Source: a bacterium
GTDB lineage: Bacteria; BMS3Abin14
Assembly: GCA_020350725.1 (NCBI GenBank)
Contig: CP070719.1
Coordinates: 2,474,997-2,538,996, forward strand
Direction of reading: 5' to 3'
Length of the DNA stretch: 64,000 bases
Shown: positions 56,181 to 64,000 of the stretch, piece after piece
How the letters are laid out: every line of letters begins with the position of its first letter
How positions within the stretch are numbered: the stretch's first letter is position 1
Position numbers and translations under genes: made by a program
Notes under the pieces: model-generated
Told to the model about the DNA's origin: nothing
Seen by the model: the letters and a program-made list of their open reading frames with translations, nothing else
The model's database searches: none

Positions 56181-56328
56181 GCTGACCGGGGTGTCCCGGA
56201 CGTGGTGGAACGGGCAGGTCCGCCGCGACGGCGTTGCCCATGAGGTCACCGCCGGGACCTTCCAGACCCCATTACGGTCGAAGAAGGGAAAAGCAGTTCA
56301 GGTAACATGGAGATCAGAAATCAGATAA
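56155..56328 (+). CDS. Possible small protein overlapping pssA end
   Basis: A 57-codon frame begins at ATG 56155 inside the pssA tail, about 11 bases after AGGAGGT. It encodes a basic peptide with GVSRTWWNGQVRRDG and a Lys-rich segment. The first 37 codons have the high GC third positions of real genes here. No family is recognised and it is not rich enough in leucine to be a leu attenuator peptide. Confidence 0.3.
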   Translation: MGLSESDLRLTGVSRTWWNGQVRRDGVAHEVTAGTFQTPLRSKKGKAVQVTWRSEIR

Positions 56329-56417
56329 CTGGGAATGAGAGCATTGGTTCATCTATAGGGCCTCTTCGATCGCCGGCTATCCGAATTTCTATTCTCTGTA
56401 CAGGGAAGGAGAACCAG

Positions 56418-57959
<1,542 letters not shown>

Positions 57960-57962
57960 TTT

Positions 57963-58004
57963 CAGTGCTAAGTGCTAAGAACTAAGAACTAAGTACTGAA
58001 TGCT
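57963..58004. repeat. Heptad repeat tract in leuA-leuC gap
   Basis: Six units in register: cagtgct, aagtgct, aagaact, aagaact, aagtact, gaatgct. It starts 4 bases after the leuA stop and ends 80 bases before leuC. The unit resembles that in the ilvN-ilvC gap. Confidence 0.85.
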
Positions 58005-58084
58005 GAGGCGGGATCTTAATCCTATTTCCTTAAGTCCTTGGCTCGCTGTGCTTAAGTTCTCATCCCAACGACAAGGAATACCCT

Positions 58085-59344
58085 ATGGCAATGACCATCA
58101 CACAGAAGATCCTTGCGGCCCACGCGGGGCTCGACTCGGTCCACCCGGGTGAGATCATCATGGCGGAGGTGGACCTGGCCCTCGGCAACGACATCACCGC
58201 CCCTATAGCCATCAGTATCCTGCGCGAGAAAGGCATCCAGAGGGTCTTCGACAGGGACAGGATCGCCCTTGTCCCCGATCACTTCGCTCCCAACAAGGAC
58301 ATAGCGTCCGCCGAGCAGTGCCGGCAGATGAGGGAGTTCGCGCGCGATTTCGACATCACCCACTATTTCGAACTGGGAGAGATGGGCATCGAGCATGCCC
58401 TTCTTCCGGAGAAGGGTCTCGTTCTCCCCGGCGACCTCGTCGTCGGCGCCGACAGCCACACCTGCACCTACGGGGCACTGGGCGCCTTCTCCATGGGGGT
58501 AGGAAGCACCGACCTCGCGGGCGCCATGATCAGCGGCAAGGCCTGGTTCAAGGTGCCGACGTCCATCAAATTCGTTTTCTCGGGAAAGCTCAGGCCGTGG
58601 GTGGGCGGCAAGGATCTGATCCTTTACACCATCGGCCGGATCGGTGTGGACGGGGCCCTCTACAGGTCCATGGAGTTCACCGGTGAGACCATCGACAGCC
58701 TCCCCATGGCCGATCGTCTGGCCATGTGCAACATGGCCATTGAAGCGGGGGCCAAGAACGGTATCATCACCCCCGACGGCATCACCGAGGAATACGTTAA
58801 GGGGAGGGCCTCACGCGAGTACACACTCTATTCCTCCGATCCCGGAGCCCGGTACGACGAGGTCCACGAGTACGACGCCTCGGCCATTGATCTTCAGGTG
58901 GCCTTTCCCCACCTTCCGGAGAATTCCCGCCCTGTGGGCGAGGCCAGGGGCGTATCCATCGACCAGGTGGTGGTTGGATCCTGCACCAACGGACGCCTGG
59001 AGGATCTTCGCCAGGCCGGGGAGGTCCTCAGGGGGCACCGGGTGGCCAGGGGGGTCAGGATGATCGTGATCCCGGCGACCCCGCTGATCTACCGGCAGGC
59101 CATGGATGAGGGCCTCTTCGAGATCTTCCTGGATGCCGGGGCCGTCATCAGCACCCCGACCTGCGGGCCCTGTCTCGGCGGCCACATGGGGATCCTGGCC
59201 GAGGGGGAGCGGGCCGTCGCCACCACCAACAGGAACTTCGTCGGCCGCATGGGGCATCCGAAGAGCGAGGTCTACCTCTCCGGTCCCGCAGTGGCCGCGG
59301 CGAGCGCCGTCGTGGGCAGCATCGCGAGTCCGGAGGACCTGTAA
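58085..59344 (+). CDS. leuC: 3-isopropylmalate dehydratase large subunit
   Basis: A 419-residue aconitase-family subunit of the shorter (bacterial/archaeal type 2) class. Cluster cysteines are in [13 protein letters not shown] and [23 protein letters not shown] is also typical. Together with LeuD it isomerises 2- to 3-isopropylmalate. leuD follows after a repeat-containing gap. Confidence 0.97.
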   Translation: MAMTITQKILAAHAGLDSVHPGEIIMAEVDLALGNDITAPIAISILREKGIQRVFDRDRIALVPDHFAPNKDIASAEQCRQMREFARDFDITHYFELGEMGIEHALLPEKGLVLPGDLVVGADSHTCTYGALGAFSMGVGSTDLAGAMISGKAWFKVPTSIKFVFSGKLRPWVGGKDLILYTIGRIGVDGALYRSMEFTGETIDSLPMADRLAMCNMAIEAGAKNGIITPDGITEEYVKGRASREYTLYSSDPGARYDEVHEYDASAIDLQVAFPHLPENSRPVGEARGVSIDQVVVGSCTNGRLEDLRQAGEVLRGHRVARGVRMIVIPATPLIYRQAMDEGLFEIFLDAGAVISTPTCGPCLGGHMGILAEGERAVATTNRNFVGRMGHPKSEVYLSGPAVAAASAVVGSIASPEDL

Positions 59345-59357
59345 TGTGTGTCCGAGG

Positions 59358-59434
59358 CCAAAGTCCAACATCCAAAAGTAAAAGGCAGAGCAGGTTATTT
59401 CTAATAATTTTGGATTTTAGATTTTGGACTTTGG
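59358..59434. repeat. Inverted heptad tracts in leuC-leuD gap
   Basis: Left arm 59358-59378 (units on the complementary strand: ctttgga, tgttgga, ttttgga type). Right arm 59407-59434 has attttgg, attttag, attttgg, actttgg. The last 21 bases of the right arm pair with the left arm at 18 positions across a 35-base loop. Confidence 0.8.
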
Positions 59435-59465
59435 ATTATTTTAAAGGCACCGAAGAGGTGAGAAA

Positions 59466-59969
59466 ATGACCAAACAGTCTCTCTACAAAGGCAAGGCCTG
59501 GCGTTTCGGTGACGACATCGACACCGACGCCATCATCCCCGCCCGGTACCTGACCACTTCCGACCCGGATGAACTGGCCGGTCACTGCATGGAGGATGCC
59601 GATCCCGATTTCCAGTCGAAAGTGTCCGCCGGCGACATCATCGTCGGGGGGAAGAATTTCGGATGCGGTTCCTCCCGTGAACACGCCCCCATCGCCATCA
59701 AAGCGGCGAAAGTGTCCTGTGTCATCGCCTCCTCCTTCGCCAGGATCTTCTACAGGAACGCCTTCAACATGGGGCTGCCTATCTTCGAGTCCCCGGAGGC
59801 TTCTGCGGGCATCCGGACCGGCGACGAACTCGAGGTGGACCCGGCGGAGGGCATTATCCGGAATCTGACCAGGGGGGTGGAGTTCCGCGCCGAACCCTAT
59901 CCGCCCTTCATGGTGGACCTCATCCAGTCCGGAGGGCTCATCCCTTACCTGCTCAAGGAGGTTTCATAA
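59466..59969 (+). CDS. leuD: 3-isopropylmalate dehydratase small subunit
   Basis: A 167-residue swivel-domain subunit: [35 protein letters not shown] and [13 protein letters not shown]. Partner of LeuC. GAGGTGAG precedes ATG 59466. leuB begins 1 base after its stop. Confidence 0.97.
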   Translation: MTKQSLYKGKAWRFGDDIDTDAIIPARYLTTSDPDELAGHCMEDADPDFQSKVSAGDIIVGGKNFGCGSSREHAPIAIKAAKVSCVIASSFARIFYRNAFNMGLPIFESPEASAGIRTGDELEVDPAEGIIRNLTRGVEFRAEPYPPFMVDLIQSGGLIPYLLKEVS

Positions 59970-59970
59970 T

Positions 59971-61059
59971 ATGACCGACAGGAAGAGTTTCGACATCCTC
60001 GTCCTCGAGGGGGACGGGATCGGGCCCGAGGTGGCCGCGGAGGCCCTCAAGGTCCTGGACGCGGCAGGAGAAGGGGCCGGTCTCGAATTTCACTATCACC
60101 ATGCCCTTGTGGGCGGCGCGGCCATTGACGAGGAAGGGGCGCCCATCTCCCAGGAGACCATGCGAAAGGCCGAGGCGGCGGACGCCATTATTCTCGGGGC
60201 GGTAGGAGGGCCGAAATGGGACGACCTGCCCACCCTGGAGAGGCCCGAACAGGGCCTGCTGGGTCTTCGGATGAGACTGGATCTTTTCGCCAACCTCCGA
60301 CCGGCCACCGTTTTTGAACCCCTCGCCGACGCATCCACCCTGAAGCGCGAGGTCGTGTCGGGTATCGACCTGCTGGTGGTCCGGGAGCTCGTCTCCGACC
60401 TCTATTTCGGAGAACCGAGGGGCGTCAAGTCGAGCGATGAAGGCCGTGTTGCCTTCAACACCATGAGGTATTCGGACCGGGAGATCAGCAGGGTGGCCCG
60501 GGTCGCCTTCGATGCCGCCCTCCGCCGAAGGAGGAAGGTGACGTCGGTGGACAAGGCCAACGTCCTGGAGGTCAGCGGCCTCTGGCGGGAGGTCGTGTGC
60601 GAGGTCGCCAGGGAATATCCCGACGTGGAGCTGGACCATCAGTACGTGGACAACTGCAGCATGCAGCTTATCAGAGACCCGTCCCAGTTCGATGTCATCC
60701 TCACCGGCAACATGTTCGGGGATATCCTGTCCGATGAGGCGGCCATGTTGACCGGTTCCATTGGAATGCTCCCCTCCGCAAGCCTGGGTGCCGATTTCGC
60801 CCTGTACGAACCGGTGCACGGAAGCGCCCCGGACATCGCGGGGCAGGACAGGGCCAATCCCCTGGCCACCATCCTCTCCATCGCCATGCTCCTGGAGATC
60901 ACCTGTAAGGACGCCGAATCCGCCGGCAGGGTGCGCTCGGCAGTGGAAAGGGTCCTCAACGACGGCTATCGGACGGCGGACATCATCGGGGAGGGGGAAG
61001 ATCCTGTACCCTGCTCCCGTATGGGGGACCTGGTCGTCGAGGCGGTGAGGAGGGGGTGA
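59971..61059 (+). CDS. leuB: 3-isopropylmalate dehydrogenase
   Basis: A 362-residue NAD-dependent decarboxylating dehydrogenase: [57 protein letters not shown], and metal/nucleotide loop [20 protein letters not shown] with [14 protein letters not shown]. It makes 2-oxo-4-methylvalerate. hom starts 1 base after the stop. Confidence 0.97.
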   Translation: MTDRKSFDILVLEGDGIGPEVAAEALKVLDAAGEGAGLEFHYHHALVGGAAIDEEGAPISQETMRKAEAADAIILGAVGGPKWDDLPTLERPEQGLLGLRMRLDLFANLRPATVFEPLADASTLKREVVSGIDLLVVRELVSDLYFGEPRGVKSSDEGRVAFNTMRYSDREISRVARVAFDAALRRRRKVTSVDKANVLEVSGLWREVVCEVAREYPDVELDHQYVDNCSMQLIRDPSQFDVILTGNMFGDILSDEAAMLTGSIGMLPSASLGADFALYEPVHGSAPDIAGQDRANPLATILSIAMLLEITCKDAESAGRVRSAVERVLNDGYRTADIIGEGEDPVPCSRMGDLVVEAVRRG

Positions 61060-61060
61060 A

Positions 61061-62374
61061 TTGAAAGCCGTCAACATCGGCCTGGTCGGTCTCGGCACCA
61101 TCGGCTGCGGGACGGTGGACATCCTGCAGCGGAACCGGTCCGTTTTAAAGGACCGCCTGGGAGCCTCCATCGATATCGTGCGGGCGTCGGACATCGATCT
61201 GAAGCGTCCCAGACCGGTGGAACTTCCCGCCCGGATCCTGACCCCGGATGCCTGGGAGGTTATCAGAGATCCTGAGGTCCAGATAATGGTGGAACTGATC
61301 GGGGGGATCGAACCGGCCAGGAGCTTGATCCTTGAGGCCTTCGATCGGGGCAAACATGTGGTCACGGCCAACAAGGCTCTCCTGTCAACCCACTGGTCGG
61401 AGCTGGTTTCCAAGGCCGATGACCGAGGCGTGACCCTCGGGTTCGAGGGAAGCGTGGCCGGCGGTATCCCCCTCATCCGGGCCATCAAGGTCGGCCTGGT
61501 AGCCAACCGCATCCGCTCCGTCACGGGGATCATCAACGGTACGTGTAACTATATTCTGACCAGGATGCACCGGGAGGGCAGGCCCTTTCCGGAGATCCTC
61601 GGCGAGGCACAGGCCATGGGATACGCGGAGGCCGACCCGGCCCTGGATGTGGAGGGTGTTGACGCGGCCCAGAAGCTGGCGGTCCTGGTCAACCTGTGTT
61701 TCAACTCTCCGGTGTCCCATGCCGACATTCTCCACCGGGGCATCACCGAGATCACTCCTCTCGACCTGGAGATGGCCGAGGAGTTCGGCTTCAGGGTCAA
61801 ACTCCTGGCTTCGGCGACCCAGGTCGAGGATGAGGTGGAGGCCTGGGTCTATCCGGCCCTTGTTCCCGAGGGACACCCTCTGGCCACGGTTGACGGCGTC
61901 TTCAACGCCGTTTACATAGAGGACGACAACCTTGGACCGTCCCTCTATTACGGTCGGGGAGCGGGGGACCTGCCCACTGGAAGTGCGGTGGTGGCCGATA
62001 TCGTCTCATGTGCCCGCGACATCCTCTCGGGAGCTGTGGCGAGGTTGCCCGTCGGCGGTCAGCGTCACGGTCTCGGCAGCCAGAAGCGGGTGAGTCTGTC
62101 GGATGACACGAGGAGTGAATTCTACGTGAGGATGTCGGCGGCAGACAGGCCGGGAGTGCTTTCAACCATAGCGGGGATTCTGGGCAGGAATGAGATCAGC
62201 ATAGCGTCGGTTATCCAGCGGGGAAGAGAGTCGGCCCAGGGGGAGGGGGTCCCCATAGTGATGATCACCCATGAGGCTTCCTATTCCAGGATGATGACGG
62301 CCATAGGGGAGATCGACGACCAGGAGGTCGTGGTGGGGAACAGTTTCAGTATGCGGATATTGAGATCGGACTAG
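61061..62374 (+). CDS. hom: Homoserine dehydrogenase
   Basis: A 437-residue enzyme starting at TTG, 1 base after leuB. NAD(P)-binding GLVGLGTIGCGTVDIL, VVTANKALLS, the catalytic domain GFEGSVAGGIPLIRAIKVG with NGTCNYIL, and YAEADPALDVEGVDAAQKL. A C-terminal ACT domain (about 350-430, DRPGVLSTIAGILGRNEISI) probably senses threonine. Converts aspartate semialdehyde to homoserine. Confidence 0.97.
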   Translation: MKAVNIGLVGLGTIGCGTVDILQRNRSVLKDRLGASIDIVRASDIDLKRPRPVELPARILTPDAWEVIRDPEVQIMVELIGGIEPARSLILEAFDRGKHVVTANKALLSTHWSELVSKADDRGVTLGFEGSVAGGIPLIRAIKVGLVANRIRSVTGIINGTCNYILTRMHREGRPFPEILGEAQAMGYAEADPALDVEGVDAAQKLAVLVNLCFNSPVSHADILHRGITEITPLDLEMAEEFGFRVKLLASATQVEDEVEAWVYPALVPEGHPLATVDGVFNAVYIEDDNLGPSLYYGRGAGDLPTGSAVVADIVSCARDILSGAVARLPVGGQRHGLGSQKRVSLSDDTRSEFYVRMSAADRPGVLSTIAGILGRNEISIASVIQRGRESAQGEGVPIVMITHEASYSRMMTAIGEIDDQEVVVGNSFSMRILRSD

Positions 62375-62447
62375 GTCCGGATGGTGGTCTCTGTCCGCAG
62401 AGGACGCCAAGGGCAAAGAGGGAATATCGCGTTAAACAGGTTTTTTT

Positions 62448-62468
62448 TGGATTTTGGACTTTGGATTT
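62448..62468. repeat. Heptad repeat tract in hom-apgM gap
   Basis: Three units (tggattt, tggactt, tggattt) preceded by a T-run, same unit class as 16956 and 59407. It ends 44 bases before the next gene. Confidence 0.7.
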
Positions 62469-62512
62469 TTTATCGATATCCCGACTTCCGGATCCTGAAA
62501 CGTAAGGGAAAC

Positions 62513-63796
62513 ATGAGTGTGAAATACAAATACATCATCCTCCTCGGTGACGGGATGTCCGACCGGCCGATCCCGGAACTGGCCGGAAGAACGCCCCTCG
62601 AGGCGGCGGCTACCCCCCACATGGACCGGGTGGCATCCGGCGGGATCGTCGGCCTTGCCAGGACCATTCCCCAGGGCATGGCCCTCGGCAGCGACGTGGC
62701 CAACCTCTCTGTCCTGGGATACGATCCAGCCAGGGTTTACACCGGCCGATCGCCCATCGAGGCGGCGGGGATGGGTGTTGACCTGGGACCGGATGATGTG
62801 GCCTTTCGCTGCAATCTGGTCACCCTCGGTTCGATGGGCGGAGGAACCGATCTGGCGGACGGCCCAGTCGACCCTCAGTGGGTCATGGTGGACTTTGCCG
62901 GCGGGCATCCATCCAACGAAGAGGGCCGGTCCCTCGTCGCCAGCCTCAGTGAGCACATCGCGGGCAGCGGTATCGAGTTTCATCCCGGTGTTTCCTATCG
63001 CCATCTCATGGTCTGGCGAAACGGCATGGATGAACTGGACGTCGCTCCCCCCCACGATCTGACGGACAATCCCATCGGGGAAGGGTGGCCGAAGGGGGAT
63101 GCCTCCGAGAGGGTCCTGGACATCATGAGACGCTCTGTCGAGATCTTTGCCCACCATCCGGTCAACAGGCTGCGGCGGGATGCGGGAAAGGCGCCGGTGA
63201 ACTCAGTCTGGCTCTGGGGACAGGGCAGGAGACCGAACCTCCCCCTTTTCGCGGACAGATACGGACTGCAGGGAGCGATGATCACGGCTGTCGACCTTCT
63301 GAGGGGCCTGGGGGCGTGCCTCGGGTTCGAATTGATCCAGGTTCCGGGCGCCACCGGCTACCTGGACACTAATTACAGGGGCAAGGCGGATGCCGCCCTG
63401 GAGGCATTGGGCCGGGTGGACCTGGTCTACCTGCACGTTGAGGCTCCCGACGAAGCCGGCCACGGGGGAAACCTGAATGACAAGCTGGCAGCCATCGAAG
63501 CCTTCGACGGGAAGGTCGTGGGCCCGGTCCTCCAGGGACTGGGGAGGCTGGGGGCCCACCGGGTCCTGGTCATGCCCGACCACGCCACACCGCTGGAGAT
63601 CAAGACCCACTCAGGCGATCCGGTCCCCTTCGCCGCCCTGGATTCGGAATCCGGTACGGCCGGGTCGGGAGTGGAGTACACTGAGAACAGCGCTGCCGGC
63701 ACCGGCCTGATGATCGACAGGGGACACGAACTGATGGGAAGGTTCATCAGGGGAGAACTCTGGAACCGGCCAACAGATCCAGGAGCCGAAATCTAA
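62513..63796 (+). CDS. ApgM-family phosphotransferase, probable homoserine kinase
   Basis: A 427-residue alkaline-phosphatase-superfamily protein of the cofactor-independent phosphoglycerate mutase (archaeal ApgM) type. Metal/catalytic motifs: [12 protein letters not shown], the serine region [26 protein letters not shown] and [21 protein letters not shown] subgroup found beside threonine genes in bacteria lacking ThrB is proposed to be a homoserine kinase. Here it lies directly between hom and aspartate kinase, which supports that role; glycolytic mutase activity remains possible. Start is ATG 62513, behind AAGGGAA. Confidence 0.88.
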   Translation: MSVKYKYIILLGDGMSDRPIPELAGRTPLEAAATPHMDRVASGGIVGLARTIPQGMALGSDVANLSVLGYDPARVYTGRSPIEAAGMGVDLGPDDVAFRCNLVTLGSMGGGTDLADGPVDPQWVMVDFAGGHPSNEEGRSLVASLSEHIAGSGIEFHPGVSYRHLMVWRNGMDELDVAPPHDLTDNPIGEGWPKGDASERVLDIMRRSVEIFAHHPVNRLRRDAGKAPVNSVWLWGQGRRPNLPLFADRYGLQGAMITAVDLLRGLGACLGFELIQVPGATGYLDTNYRGKADAALEALGRVDLVYLHVEAPDEAGHGGNLNDKLAAIEAFDGKVVGPVLQGLGRLGAHRVLVMPDHATPLEIKTHSGDPVPFAALDSESGTAGSGVEYTENSAAGTGLMIDRGHELMGRFIRGELWNRPTDPGAEI

Positions 63797-63827
63797 ACTC
63801 CGGAACACAGGGCATTGGAGTGGTTTC

Positions 63828-63855
63828 GGACCCTGGATGTTCACTTTTGGATTCG
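63828..63855. repeat. Short heptad tract before aspartate kinase
   Basis: Units ggaccct, ggatgtt, cactttt, ggattcg in 7-base register, diverged. It ends 26 bases before the next ATG. Confidence 0.5.
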
Positions 63856-63881
63856 AACTTGAGAGGGGGAGGACTGAAACT

Positions 63882-64000
63882 ATGGCATTGATCGTTCAGA
63901 AGTTCGGTGGGACTTCGGTGGGAGACATCGAGAAGATCAAACATGTCGCCACCATCGCCAAAGCCGCCCATGACGCCGGCAACAAGGTCGTGGTCGTGGT
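63882..64000 (+). CDS. lysC: Aspartate kinase (partial, N-terminus only)
   Basis: The first 39 codons are present: the protein starts [19 protein letters not shown], the canonical K-F-G-G-T-S nucleotide-binding start of aspartokinases, followed by [21 protein letters not shown] strong GAGGGGGAGG precedes ATG 63882. It supplies aspartyl phosphate for lysine, methionine and threonine, in line with hom upstream. Confidence 0.95.
   Translation, partial: MALIVQKFGGTSVGDIEKIKHVATIAKAAHDAGNKVVVV

Noticed and set aside
63845-63860. GGATTCGAAC resembling the T-arm of a tRNA
   Set aside because: No cloverleaf can be formed around it; it is explained as part of a 7-base repeat unit.

Overview
This is a GC-rich, gene-dense bacterial chromosome segment. 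Gene families and gene order (queA-tgt-yajC-secD-secF; ilvD-ilvB-ilvN-ilvC-psd-pssA-leuA-leuC-leuD-leuB-hom; NtrC-type control of polysaccharide genes; an octaheme cytochrome) fit a Desulfobacterota ('deltaproteobacterial') genome of Geobacter/Desulfuromonas-like organisation. That placement is an inference from context; there is no rRNA in the window and I see no tRNA gene.

Layout. (1) 1-13569, minus strand: an envelope-polysaccharide region. It has a PKD-repeat lipoprotein cut by the window edge, two sugar-nucleotide genes (left-handed beta-helix acetyltransferase and Gfo/Idh/MocA oxidoreductase), and an initiating sugar transferase with a degenerate GGDEF-like N-terminus. These are followed by a tight operon: sigma54 activator, export protein, outer-membrane beta-barrel, chain-length determinant, tyrosine autokinase and NusG-like antiterminator. 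Upstream lies a second sigma54 activator with a phosphorylatable receiver. Both polysaccharide transcription units carry good sigma54 -24/-12 promoters, and each has an upstream copy of the same palindrome, GGGAAAA-N2-TTTTCCC. (2) 14033-23603, plus: DUF2065, SpoIID/LytB, queA, tgt, yajC, secD, secF, DUF456, recJ. (3) 23792-41132: a histidine-kinase-like protein and response regulator lead into a glycogen/alpha-glucan cluster (GH57, GalT-like, glgA, glgB, malQ, glgP) flanked by two paralogous nucleotidyltransferase/phosphohexomutase-like fusions whose mutase domains lack the usual catalytic motifs. (4) 41223-46752: FtsB-like protein, GAF-GAF-GGDEF diguanylate cyclase, a nitrilase homologue with Ser in place of the catalytic Cys, a hypothetical secreted protein, tsaB, rimI. 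(5) 47066-48869: an octaheme HAO-family cytochrome with an FNR-type site at -41.5 from a predicted promoter, and a DUF465 protein with its own sigma70 promoter and terminator. (6) 48954-64000: branched-chain amino acid biosynthesis with embedded phosphatidylserine/ethanolamine genes, then hom, an ApgM-family probable homoserine kinase and the start of aspartate kinase.

The two most coherent new signals are the sigma54/palindrome circuit that ties the two polysaccharide units to the local activators, and a family of intergenic tracts with strict 7-base periodicity. The tracts differ in sequence from gap to gap but almost always sit between co-directional genes, shortly upstream of the next start codon.
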